Assembly (NCBI GenBank): GCA_964555735.1
Contig: CAZKTS010000333.1
Span: forward strand, 1-6,607
DNA length: 6,607 bases
Direction: 5' to 3'
Origin: CAZKTS01 sp964555735
GTDB taxonomy: Bacteria; Actinomycetota; Acidimicrobiia; IMCC26256; PALSA-555
Shown piece by piece: positions 1 to 6,313 of the stretch (its first letter is position 1; each line of letters opens with the position of its first letter). The notes under the pieces were generated by a model. That model did no database searches and was not told where the DNA came from. It was given only the letters and a program-made list of their open reading frames with translations. The translations under genes were made by a program, and so were the position numbers.

Positions 1-1097
1 GGCGGCGTGTTCTTGGTGAACGACGGCATGCCGACACACGGCGTGCCGCCGGCATCTGGTGGGAGCCGGCAGTTCGCGGACTCCATCGGGATCATCCCCG
101 GCGCGTCCAGGATCCAGTCGATCAGGTTCTCGCGCGTCAGCTCGTAGTAGCCGCTCGCGAAGGTGGTGCGGCTCGCGAGGTGGGTCAGGTTCGGCCCGTA
201 GACGCTGAGGCTCGAGTCCTCGGTGGTGTGGCAGTTCGTGCACTGGTACGTGGTCTGGAACAGCTCTTCGGCGTCCGGCGCGTCGGCGAGCGGGACCGTG
301 GGCCCCTCGCGCTGGCCCGCCAACCAGGCCTCGTACTCGTCGGGCGACTGCGCGATCACGCGGAAGCGCATGTTGGCGTGGGAGAGGCCGCAGTACTCGG
401 CGCACTGACCGAGGTACGTGCCCTCCTGATCGGTCTTGATCTTGGTCGTGTTGACCCGACCCGGAACGACGTCTCGCTTGCCGTTGAGCTCGGGGACCCA
501 GAAGGAGTGGATGACGTTGCACTGGTCGGCGCCGGTCGGGGTCACGCCGAGCGACGCGTCGCACGCCTTGAGCTTCAGCTCGACATCACGCCCGGTCGGG
601 ATGTGGAGCTCGTTCGCAGTGACGACCTGCTTGCCACCGTCGTCCTTCGGATACTCGAACTCCCACCACCACTGCTTCCCGATCACCGTGACCTCGATCG
701 GGTCCTTCGGTGCTTCCGAGAGGCTGAAGATCGTGCTCACGGTGGGCACCGCGATGACCGCGAGGATCAGGGCGGGCACGAGCGTCCAGCCGATCTCGAG
801 CGGCGTGCTGCCGTGGATCTGCTTCGGGCGGTCGTCGGAGCCCTTCTTCGCGCGGAACTTGATCGCCACGAAGATCGTGGCGCCGCAGATGAAGACGCCG
901 ATCGCGATCGCGATCCAGAGGACCGGCGTGAAGAGGTTGTCGATCTCCTTGGCGTACGCGCCCTTGGGCCGGAGGCTGTTCTGACCGTTGTCCGGGCCCG
1001 ACTCTGTCGAGCACGCGGCCAGGATCAACGCCAGCGTCGCGAGAGCCGGGATCCAGAGCCTTCTGCGGCGGCTGGTCCGGCGCCTGTGCTGCCTCAT
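1..1097 (-). CDS. coxB: Cytochrome c oxidase subunit II, caa3-type with fused cytochrome c domain (3' end outside window)
   Basis: Subunit II of the aa3/caa3 terminal oxidase accepts electrons from cytochrome c at its CuA centre, on the outer face of the cytoplasmic membrane. From the ATG at 1097 I read 365 residues before the window ends. Residues 1-29 form a lipoprotein-type signal: an Arg-rich start, a hydrophobic stretch and LAAC, with Cys29 as the lipidation site. Membrane helices lie at about 56-80 and 103-128. The aromatic KQWWWEFEY motif is at 141-149. The CuA ligands are complete: H197, C232, E234, C236, H240 and M243 (QCAEYCGLSHANM). A C-terminal cytochrome c domain follows, with the haem-binding CTNCH at 286-290 and a likely axial Met in GMPSF (M357). 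C343 and C354, just before that Met, are an extra cysteine pair. The start has only a weak G-rich ribosome site (GGGGGA). Other cox genes probably lie to the left. The family call is very secure. Confidence 0.96.
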   Translation of the reverse strand, partial: MRQHRRRTSRRRRLWIPALATLALILAACSTESGPDNGQNSLRPKGAYAKEIDNLFTPVLWIAIAIGVFICGATIFVAIKFRAKKGSDDRPKQIHGSTPLEIGWTLVPALILAVIAVPTVSTIFSLSEAPKDPIEVTVIGKQWWWEFEYPKDDGGKQVVTANELHIPTGRDVELKLKACDASLGVTPTGADQCNVIHSFWVPELNGKRDVVPGRVNTTKIKTDQEGTYLGQCAEYCGLSHANMRFRVIAQSPDEYEAWLAGQREGPTVPLADAPDAEELFQTTYQCTNCHTTEDSSLSVYGPNLTHLASRTTFASGYYELTRENLIDWILDAPGMIPMESANCRLPPDAGGTPCVGMPSFTKNTP

Positions 1098-1138
1098 CGT
1101 CCCCCGGTCTTCGTGTTGAGTCTGGCGGGCGCGTCGGC

Positions 1139-1169
1139 ACTCTATCCCCGGCGATTCTCGAATCGGCAA
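1139..1169 (-). promoter_or_regulatory. Candidate coxB promoter (weak match)
   Basis: On the minus strand TTGCCG (1169-1164) is followed 19 bases later by TAGAGT (1144-1139), which fits the TAnnnT form of an actinobacterial -10 box. Taking GATAGA (1146-1141) instead gives 17-base spacing but a poorer -10. Either would start transcription about 35 bases before the coxB ATG. Both boxes are degenerate, so this is a guess from spacing and composition only. Confidence 0.25.
1152..1165. promoter_or_regulatory. Inverted repeat in the coxB upstream region (6+2+6)
   Basis: CGATTC and GAATCG are perfect inverted arms separated by TC. The repeat falls between the candidate -35 and -10 boxes of coxB, where a bound repressor would block polymerase. 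The binding protein is unknown. It could also be chance, since the arms are only six bases. Confidence 0.3.
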
Positions 1170-1182
1170 CTTGTGCCGGAAC

Positions 1183-1197
1183 TATCGTGGCACGATA
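1183..1197. promoter_or_regulatory. Perfect 15-base dyad, probable operator upstream of coxB (7+1+7)
   Basis: TATCGTG and CACGATA are exact inverted arms around a single G. The dyad continues into GATATATC (1194-1201), itself a palindrome. This is one of the few AT-rich spots in a very GC-rich window. It begins 86 bases upstream of the coxB start and 52 bases beyond the marR stop. The symmetry and size fit a dimeric winged-helix repressor or activator. With the candidate promoter given separately, it would sit around -51 to -65, a position usual for an activator. Which protein binds is not known; the adjacent MarR protein is one candidate. Confidence 0.5.
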
Positions 1198-1223
1198 TAT
1201 CTTGGTCGGATGGCCGAGCACAC

Positions 1224-1236
1224 CCCGGTTTCCGGG
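1224..1236 (-). terminator. Short hairpin just after marR, possible weak terminator
   Basis: In the marR transcript CCCGG-AAA-CCGGG can form a five-pair all-GC stem with a three-base loop, starting 12 bases after the marR stop. No run of U follows, so it is not a standard intrinsic terminator; high-GC actinobacteria often use such U-poor hairpins. It may separate marR from coxB transcription, but a five-pair GC stem is not rare in this composition. Confidence 0.25.
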
Positions 1237-1248
1237 CGACGGACCGGG

Positions 1249-1665
1249 TCAGGGCGCGGCCGGGAGGCCGTCGGCGAGCGGCCCGAGCGCGCGCCGCAGA
1301 CGGGCCAGCTCCTCGAGATGACTCGCGCTCAATGCCTCGAGCCGCGCGCCGCCGTCGCGGCTGAGGGCGACCCGCACGACCCGCTGATCCGCCGGATCGG
1401 GACGCCGCTGCACGAGCCCCGCGGCCTCGGCGCGATCGACGAGCTCGACGACGCTGTGGTGCCGCAAGAGGAGCAGCTCCGCGAGCTCTCCCACCGTCGG
1501 GGGCTGGTCACCGGACGAGCCCCGGACCGCGAGCAGGAGCTGGTGCTGCGCGGGCGTGAGGCCCGCCGCCGCCGCCTGCTCCTCGCTCCAGCGCAAGAAC
1601 CGCCGCAGCTCCCGGCGGAACTCGAGCAGCCGCGTGTAGTCGCTGTCGGTGAGCCGCCGCGTCAC
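1249..1665 (-). CDS. MarR-family winged-helix transcriptional regulator
   Basis: A 138-residue protein, the usual length of MarR regulators, which act as dimers that bind palindromic DNA and often release it on binding a small ligand or on oxidation. An N-terminal dimerisation helix (about 9-32) is followed by LTPAQHQLLLAV (36-47). The winged-helix domain has TVGELAELLLL (57-67), the recognition helix RHHSVVELVDRAEAAGLV (68-85) and the wing DPADQRVVRVALS (90-102), the family's D-x-R-type signature. C-terminal helices complete the dimer interface. It contains no cysteine, so direct thiol-based redox sensing is unlikely. I chose the GTG at 1665 because the family fold starts a few residues later; the reading frame stays open upstream, and a GTG at 1740 would overlap the neighbouring gene. 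There is no well-spaced ribosome site for the GTG. The gene is divergent from the CLC gene, 52 bases away, so it may regulate that gene and itself. The ligand is unknown. Confidence 0.88.
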   Translation of the reverse strand: MTRRLTDSDYTRLLEFRRELRRFLRWSEEQAAAAGLTPAQHQLLLAVRGSSGDQPPTVGELAELLLLRHHSVVELVDRAEAAGLVQRRPDPADQRVVRVALSRDGGARLEALSASHLEELARLRRALGPLADGLPAAP

Positions 1666-1673
1666 CTCCGCAT

Positions 1674-1687
1674 CGTCGCGCGCGACG
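1674..1687. promoter_or_regulatory. 14-base palindrome in the marR-clcA divergent gap
   Basis: CGTCGCG followed directly by CGCGACG is a perfect palindrome, centred in the 52-base gap between the two divergent starts. That is where an autoregulating MarR protein would be expected to bind. Against this, it is made almost wholly of CG steps, which form palindromes easily in such GC-rich DNA, and it does not resemble the dyad upstream of coxB. Confidence 0.3.
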
Positions 1688-1706
1688 GCGTTCGCCTCGC
1701 CCCGTG

Positions 1707-1711
1707 AAGGA
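1707..1711 (+). promoter_or_regulatory. Ribosome binding site that fixes the clcA start
   Basis: AAGGA lies six bases before the ATG at 1718. An in-frame ATG 69 bases upstream (1649) has no comparable site, lies inside marR, and would add a 23-residue polar extension not expected in front of the first CLC helix. This favours 1718. Confidence 0.6.
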
Positions 1712-1717
1712 CGGGCG

Positions 1718-3469
1718 ATGAGGACGCCGGCGAACCGCACCGAGGTGCGCCGCGAGCTGCTGCTCGTCGGGATCGCGGCGCTGCTGGGCGTCGCGGGCGG
1801 CCTCGCCGCGTGGGTGCTGGTGCACCTCATCGCGATCATCACCAACGTCGCGGTGTTCCACCGCTGGGGCACCGAGCTCCCGTCCTACGCGACGCTCGAC
1901 CCCACGTTCGCCCTGGTCCTGGTGGCGATGGGTGGAGCCCTCGTCGTGTCGCTGCTCGCGCGGTGGTCGCCGGTGATCCGAGGCCACGGCATCCCCGAGG
2001 CGATGGAAGCCATCCTCACGCGCGACAGCCGGATCGCCCCGCGGACCGCCATCGCCAAGCCCGCCTCGGCGGCGGTCGCGATCGGCACCGGCGGCCCGTT
2101 CGGGGCCGAGGGTCCGATCATCGTCACCGGCGGGGCGCTCGGGTCCCTGATCGGCCAGGCGATCAGTGTCTCGGCGACCGAGCGCAAGGTCCTGCTCGCC
2201 TGCGGCGCGGCGGCCGGGATGGCGGCGACGTTCGGCGCACCGGTCGCCGCCGTGGTCCTCGCGATCGAGCTCCTCCTCTTCGAGTTCTCGACGCGCGCCC
2301 TCGTGCCCCTGATCGTCGCGTCGAGCATCGCGGGCGCGATGCACATCGCGCTGTTCGGCGACGGGCCCATCTTCCACGTGCCCTCCTACAGCTACGACGG
2401 GCTCGATCGCCTCCCGCTCTACGTCCTGCTCGGGCTCGCCTGCGGCGTGGCCGGCGTCGTCATCTGCAAGGGCCTGTCACTCGTCGAGGCAGGTTTCGAG
2501 CGGTTGCGGGTGTCGGGCTTCTGGCACCCGGTCATCGGGGCGCTCGGGTTCGGGCTCATCGGTCTCGCCGTCCCGCGCGCGCTCGGCGTCGGCTACGACG
2601 CGATCGACGACGTGCTCGCGAACCGATTCGCCGTCGGCACGCTCGCGGTCCTGCTGCTCGCCAAGCTGGGCGCGTGGTGGCTCGCGCTCGGTTCGGGGAC
2701 GTCGGGCGGCACCCTCGCGCCGATCCTGCTCATCGGCAGCGCGTTCGGCAGCCTGATCGGCGCCGGCCTCCTCGCCGCGTTCCCCGACATCGGCGTCGCG
2801 CAGGGCGCACTCGCGCTGGTCGCGATGGCCGCAACGTTCGGAGCCGCGGCACGGGTGCCGTTCACCGCGTTCGTGTTCGCGTTCGAGCTCACCGGCGACT
2901 ACCACGCGATCCTCCCGCTGATGCTCGCGACGGTCGTTGCCGATCTCGTGAGCCGCGCGCTGCTCGACCATGGGCTGATGACGGAGAAGCTCGCTCGGCG
3001 TGGCGTCCTCGTGCCCCGGGGCTACCACCCCGACGTCCTCGACCACACGCCGGTGCGCGACGCGATGACGACGCCCGCGATCGTCGTGGAGATCGGCACC
3101 ACGGTCGCCTGCGCCCGCGACCTCGCGATCGCGCACCGCCACGGCGCCTACCCGGTGGTGGCGTCCACCGGCGCGCTGGTCGGGATCGTCGATCGCGACG
3201 GGCTCCTCGAAGCCGACGACGCCGCGTCACTGGCCGACCTCCTGACGGCCGATCCGCCGACCGTCGGGCCGGACGACACGCTCGACGCGGTGGCATCGCG
3301 GATCGTCGACTCCGGCATCGACCACGTCACGGTGACCGATGACGAGGCGCGGGTCGTCGGCGTCTGCACCCGCGCCGACGTGCTCGCAGCACAGACGACG
3401 CGCCGCGCGGCGGAGCAGCGCGCGCCCGGCCGCCTCCCCCGATGGCGGCGACCGCGGCCCGCGGCCTGA
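1718..3469 (+). CDS. CLC-family chloride channel or Cl-/H+ antiporter with C-terminal CBS pair
   Basis: A 583-residue membrane protein. Residues 11 to about 425 form the CLC transmembrane core; about 444-500 and 506-560 are two CBS domains, which sense adenine nucleotides in related proteins. The tail after 560 is Arg/Pro-rich. The three CLC signature loops are present: GHGIPEA (89-95), GPFGAEGP (126-133) and GTSGGTLAP (327-335). E131 matches the gating glutamate (Glu148 of E. coli CLC-ec1). Other functional sites differ: H90 replaces Ser107, L185 replaces the internal proton glutamate Glu203 (AIEL instead of IIEE), and M421 appears to replace the chloride-coordinating Tyr445. Loss of the proton glutamate is typical of CLC channels rather than antiporters, but substrate and mode cannot be settled from sequence. 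The neighbouring divergent MarR gene may control it. The stop lies one base from that of the convergent era gene. The family call is secure; anion and mechanism are open. Confidence 0.95.
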   Translation: MRTPANRTEVRRELLLVGIAALLGVAGGLAAWVLVHLIAIITNVAVFHRWGTELPSYATLDPTFALVLVAMGGALVVSLLARWSPVIRGHGIPEAMEAILTRDSRIAPRTAIAKPASAAVAIGTGGPFGAEGPIIVTGGALGSLIGQAISVSATERKVLLACGAAAGMAATFGAPVAAVVLAIELLLFEFSTRALVPLIVASSIAGAMHIALFGDGPIFHVPSYSYDGLDRLPLYVLLGLACGVAGVVICKGLSLVEAGFERLRVSGFWHPVIGALGFGLIGLAVPRALGVGYDAIDDVLANRFAVGTLAVLLLAKLGAWWLALGSGTSGGTLAPILLIGSAFGSLIGAGLLAAFPDIGVAQGALALVAMAATFGAAARVPFTAFVFAFELTGDYHAILPLMLATVVADLVSRALLDHGLMTEKLARRGVLVPRGYHPDVLDHTPVRDAMTTPAIVVEIGTTVACARDLAIAHRHGAYPVVASTGALVGIVDRDGLLEADDAASLADLLTADPPTVGPDDTLDAVASRIVDSGIDHVTVTDDEARVVGVCTRADVLAAQTTRRAAEQRAPGRLPRWRRPRPAA

Positions 3470-3470
3470 C

Positions 3471-4418
3471 CTAGAAGCCGAGCCGGTCGAGGAGCTGCGG
3501 TCGGCGCTGCCAGTCGCGCTCCACCCGCACCGTGGTCTCGAGGTACACCCGCGTCCCCAGCAGCGCCTCGAGCTCGCGTCGGGCGGCCGACGCCGCCGAC
3601 TTGAGCACCGCGCCGCCCTTCCCGATCACGATGCCCTTCTGCGAGTCGCGCTCGACGCGGACGATCGCGCGCAAGCGCCACACGTCGTCCGGGTGGTTGC
3701 GCTCGTCGTCCTCGAGCTCCTCGACCGTGACCACGATCGAGTGCGGCACCTCGTCGCGCGTCGCCCGCAGCAGCTGCTCGCGTACGAGCTCGGCCGCCAC
3801 GAACAGCTCGGGCTGATCGCTGACGATCCCGTCCGGGTAGTACTGGGGACCCTCGGGCAACCGGGACTCCAGCTCCTGCGCGAGGGCGTCGACGCCCTCC
3901 CCGGTCCGAGCCGAGCACGGCACGTAGGCGTCGAACCCTTCACCCAGATCGGACGCGGCACCCGCCAGGTGGCCAAGCACGTCGGGCTTGCCCACCGCGT
4001 CGACCTTGTTCACGACGAGGACGGTCGGCGTCGAGGCCGCGCGCACGAGGTCCGCGACGAACCGGTCGCCCGACCCGATCGACTTGGTGGCATCGAGCAC
4101 GAAGCAGATGACGTCGACCTCGTCGAGCGTCGCGCGCGCGGTCTCGTTGGTCCGTTCGCCGAGCGCGGTGCGCGGCTTGTGCAGGCCCGGCGTGTCCAGG
4201 AGCACCATCTGGGTCGAGCTCGTCGTGCGCACCCCACGGATCGTGGTGCGCGTGGTCTGCGGTCGCGAGGAGGTGATCGCCACCTTCGAGCCGACGAGCT
4301 GGTTCACCAGCGTCGACTTCCCGACGTTGGGACGACCGACGATGGTCACGAAGCCGGAGTGGAAGCCGAGCTCACGCCCGTGGGCCTTCGGGCCCGGCCG
4401 CTCGGGTCCGGGGGTCAC
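3471..4418 (-). CDS. era: GTPase Era, ribosome assembly factor
   Basis: Era is an essential or near-essential GTPase that binds 16S rRNA near its 3' end during maturation of the small ribosomal subunit. The 315-residue protein is slightly longer than usual because of about 20 residues before the GTPase domain. The GTPase motifs are intact: G1 GRPNVGKS (28-35), the G2/switch I region around PQTTRTTI (53-60), G3 DTPG (75-78), G4 NKVD (137-140) and G5 SAR (169-171). The C-terminal KH RNA-binding domain carries the GxxG loop as GKGG (266-269). Translation probably starts at the GTG at 4418, one base after the stop of the upstream CorC-like gene (TGAGGTG), so translation is likely coupled. No later start would keep the G1 strand intact. 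It is the last gene of the phoH-ybeY-corC-era cluster; recO does not follow, and a convergent CLC gene does. Confidence 0.97.
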   Translation of the reverse strand: MTPGPERPGPKAHGRELGFHSGFVTIVGRPNVGKSTLVNQLVGSKVAITSSRPQTTRTTIRGVRTTSSTQMVLLDTPGLHKPRTALGERTNETARATLDEVDVICFVLDATKSIGSGDRFVADLVRAASTPTVLVVNKVDAVGKPDVLGHLAGAASDLGEGFDAYVPCSARTGEGVDALAQELESRLPEGPQYYPDGIVSDQPELFVAAELVREQLLRATRDEVPHSIVVTVEELEDDERNHPDDVWRLRAIVRVERDSQKGIVIGKGGAVLKSAASAARRELEALLGTRVYLETTVRVERDWQRRPQLLDRLGF

Positions 4419-4419
4419 C

Positions 4420-5721
4420 TCAGGTCGACGACGCGGCTGCGCCGTCCTTGGCGTTCTCGCCGTTCGGCGCGGGCGCGACGCGCGTGATCCGCACGAGGGC
4501 GATGCGGCGGCCCTGCACCCGCTCGGTGCGGAACTCGAGGCCCTGGAAGCGCACGGCCTCGCCCTCGTCGGGCACGTGCCCGAGCAGGTTGAACACCAGC
4601 CCGCCGACCGTGTCCCACTCGGTGTCGGGGAGCTCCACGCCGAGCTCCTCGCTGAGGTCGTCGATCGGCGTGCGGCCCGGCACCCGCAGCGAGCCGTCGG
4701 GCAGTCGCTCGGGGCGCGGCGCCTCCACGTCGTACTCGTCGGTGATCTCGCCGACGATCTCCTCGAGGAGATCCTCGAGGGTCACGAGGCCGGCGGTGCC
4801 GCCGTGCTCGTCGACGACGATCGCCATGTGGAACTGCTTGGTCTGCATCTCCCGGAGCAGCTCGGCGACCCGCTTCTGCTCCGGTACGAACACCGCCTCG
4901 CGCAGCGAGTCACGCACCGGCTCCTCCCCTGCACCGGCCCGCGCACGCCGCACGAGGTCCTTGAGGTACACGAGGCCGACGATGTTGTCGGTGGTCTCCT
5001 CGTAGGCGGGGATGCGCGAGTACCCACCCTCGATGGCGCGCTCGACCGCCGCCTCGACGGTGGCGCCGGCCTCGATCGCCACCATGTCGGGACGCGGGAG
5101 CATCACCTCGCGCACGACCGTGTCCCCGAACTCGAAGATCGAGTGGATGAGTCGGCGCTCCTCGCGCTCGATCACCTGCTCGTCGGCGGCGACGTCGGCC
5201 ATCGCGCGCAGGTCCTCCTCGGTGACGAACGGACCCTCCTTGAGCCCGCGTCCCGGAAGGATCACGTTCGCGAGGCCGATCAACGACTTCGAGAGCACTC
5301 GCATCGGCGGGAACACGGTGATGCCGTACAGGAACGGCGTGGCGAGGAGCGCGGCGCGGTCGGTGTGCTGCACCGCATACGTCTTCGGCGCGACCTCGCC
5401 GATCACGAAGAAGACGACGATCTGGAGCACGATGCCGATCACCACGCCGAGCGCGCCGGCCTGCCCCTCGAGAAGCACACCGAGGAGCGTGGCGCTGGTG
5501 AGCTGCGAGATCAGGACGAGGAGCAGCAGTGCGTTGAGCGTCTGCTCCGGGCGCTCGAGCATCCACGCCAGGCGCTCGGCACCCTTACGGCCATCCTCGG
5601 CGAGCGCGAGCGCCCGCACTCGGTTCATGCGCACGAACGCGGTCTCGGCGAGCGCGAAGAACACCGAGAGCACGAAGAGCACGATGACCGCGGCGAGGAT
5701 CAGCCAGTCACTGGTGGCCAT
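4420..5721 (-). CDS. CNNM/CorC-type (HlyC family) membrane protein with CBS pair, probable Mg2+ or other divalent ion transporter
   Basis: This 433-residue protein has the full domain series of the family. A DUF21/CNNM membrane domain spans about 1-160, with hydrophobic segments near 6-26, 62-85, 90-107 and 124-140, the N-terminal signature SVFFALAETAF (19-29), and GEVAPK (108-113). Two CBS domains follow at about 205-260 and 272-328, including VVDEHGGTAGLVTLEDLLEE (302-321). A CorC_HlyC domain (about 340-415) ends the protein. Family members are linked to Mg2+ export or homeostasis; the older label haemolysin is not supported by function. The ATG at 5721 is chosen because the membrane domain begins at once and an AGGAGGA site lies upstream; the open frame continuing to 6282 only reads through ybeY in another frame. 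It overlaps the end of ybeY by 14 bases and is followed by era after one base. A CBS membrane protein at this place is usual in actinobacteria (compare Rv2366c of Mycobacterium tuberculosis, named from memory). Confidence 0.93.
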   Translation of the reverse strand: MATSDWLILAAVIVLFVLSVFFALAETAFVRMNRVRALALAEDGRKGAERLAWMLERPEQTLNALLLLVLISQLTSATLLGVLLEGQAGALGVVIGIVLQIVVFFVIGEVAPKTYAVQHTDRAALLATPFLYGITVFPPMRVLSKSLIGLANVILPGRGLKEGPFVTEEDLRAMADVAADEQVIEREERRLIHSIFEFGDTVVREVMLPRPDMVAIEAGATVEAAVERAIEGGYSRIPAYEETTDNIVGLVYLKDLVRRARAGAGEEPVRDSLREAVFVPEQKRVAELLREMQTKQFHMAIVVDEHGGTAGLVTLEDLLEEIVGEITDEYDVEAPRPERLPDGSLRVPGRTPIDDLSEELGVELPDTEWDTVGGLVFNLLGHVPDEGEAVRFQGLEFRTERVQGRRIALVRITRVAPAPNGENAKDGAAASST

Positions 5722-6313
5722 CGGACCGCTCGTCCTCCTGTCCTGCTCGGTTCGCCTCGATCTCGGCGAAGCGTGCCAGCAGCTGACGCTCCCGGTGCTG
5801 CATCCTCGCGGCATCGTCGGCGTCCGCGTGGTCGTAGTCGAGCAGGTGGAGCACACCGTGCACCACCAGGAGCGCGAGCTCGGCGTCGACCGACTGGCCG
5901 TGAGCCGGCGCCTGGCGGGCGGCGACCGCGGGACACACGAGCACGTCGCCCAGCACGATCGGTGGCTCGTCGGGCTCGTCCGAGGCCCCGGGGCCGCGCC
6001 CCCCTTCGTCGGGATGCCGACCGCCGGGGAGCGCTTCCTCGTCGATCGGGAAGGCGAGTACGTCGGTCGGACCGGTGCCGCCGAGGAAGCGCCGGTTGAG
6101 GTCGGCGATCGTGTCCTCGTCGACGAACACGACCGAGACCTCGGCATCGCGGGGGACGCGCTCCTCCTGGAGCACGAGCTGCGCGAGCCGGATCCAGCGA
6201 AGGACGTCGACCGCGATCGCGCTCTGCTCGTCGGCGCCGAACACCTGGGCTGGTGGCGGGCGACGATCCTCACTCGACGCATTCGGGCTCAGGGCGACCT
6301 CGCTCGGGCTCAC
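5708..6313 (-). CDS. ybeY: Endoribonuclease YbeY (rRNA maturation factor, UPF0054)
   Basis: YbeY is a single-strand metal-dependent endoribonuclease tied to 16S rRNA 3'-end processing and ribosome quality control. The metal-binding motif HGVLHLLDYDH is at 152-162, giving the ligands H152, H156 and H162; the usual Gly of GYDH is Asp here. GPTDVLAFPID (81-91) and LGDVLV (121-126) are the other conserved blocks. Between them is a charged, Gly/Pro-rich loop (about 92-117), longer than in E. coli. The position of E. coli Arg59 appears to be Leu; hydrophobic residues also occur there in other actinobacteria as far as I recall. At 201 residues it is longer than E. coli YbeY because of this loop and polar ends. 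The GTG at 6313 overlaps the phoH stop (GTGA), which supports that start in the absence of a ribosome site. A GTG 23 codons later is the alternative. Confidence 0.94.
   Translation of the reverse strand: MSPSEVALSPNASSEDRRPPPAQVFGADEQSAIAVDVLRWIRLAQLVLQEERVPRDAEVSVVFVDEDTIADLNRRFLGGTGPTDVLAFPIDEEALPGGRHPDEGGRGPGASDEPDEPPIVLGDVLVCPAVAARQAPAHGQSVDAELALLVVHGVLHLLDYDHADADDAARMQHRERQLLARFAEIEANRAGQEDERSDGHQ
5733..5739 (-). promoter_or_regulatory. Strong ribosome binding site for the CorC-like gene, inside ybeY
   Basis: AGGAGGA on the minus strand lies 11 bases before the ATG at 5721 and within the last codons of ybeY. The spacing is a little long, but this is the best ribosome site in the window. 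It supports the short CorC-like reading and gives that gene its own initiation in addition to coupling with ybeY. Confidence 0.6.

Noticed and set aside
1194..1201. GATATATC as an independent operator or -10 box.
   Set aside because: It shares bases with the larger dyad and is only eight bases long. No partner -35 box stands at a suitable distance on the minus strand, so I did not list it separately.
180..1364. A 394-codon plus-strand open frame across the coxB region.
   Set aside because: It is antisense to coxB, which has complete CuA and haem motifs, and it runs through the coxB upstream region into marR. The composition is that of a shadow frame.
1666..1717. A fluoride or other riboswitch in front of the CLC gene.
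   Set aside because: The gap to the divergent gene is only 52 bases and holds no conserved riboswitch core. The protein, with CBS domains and GAEGP, is not an obvious fluoride-specific CLC.
1666..1872. A longer marR reading starting at an ATG at 1872 or a GTG at 1740.
   Set aside because: The added residues overlap the start and first helices of clcA, resemble no MarR sequence, and have no suitable ribosome site.
1810..3342. A 510-codon frame overlapping clcA on the same strand.
   Set aside because: It is a frame-shifted reading of clcA, Arg/Pro-rich and with no recognisable domain; the clcA frame holds all the signature loops.
3988..6099. A very long open frame (703 codons) on the plus strand.
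   Set aside because: It lies antisense to era, the CorC-like gene and ybeY, all with intact family motifs. Its translation is Arg/His/Asp-rich low-complexity sequence, typical of shadow frames in high-GC DNA.
5722..6282. An N-terminal extension of the CorC-like protein, from an ATG at 6282.
   Set aside because: The extension reads through ybeY in the wrong frame and is Ser/Arg/Thr-rich low-complexity sequence. The family's membrane domain begins right at the ATG at 5721, which has a ribosome site.
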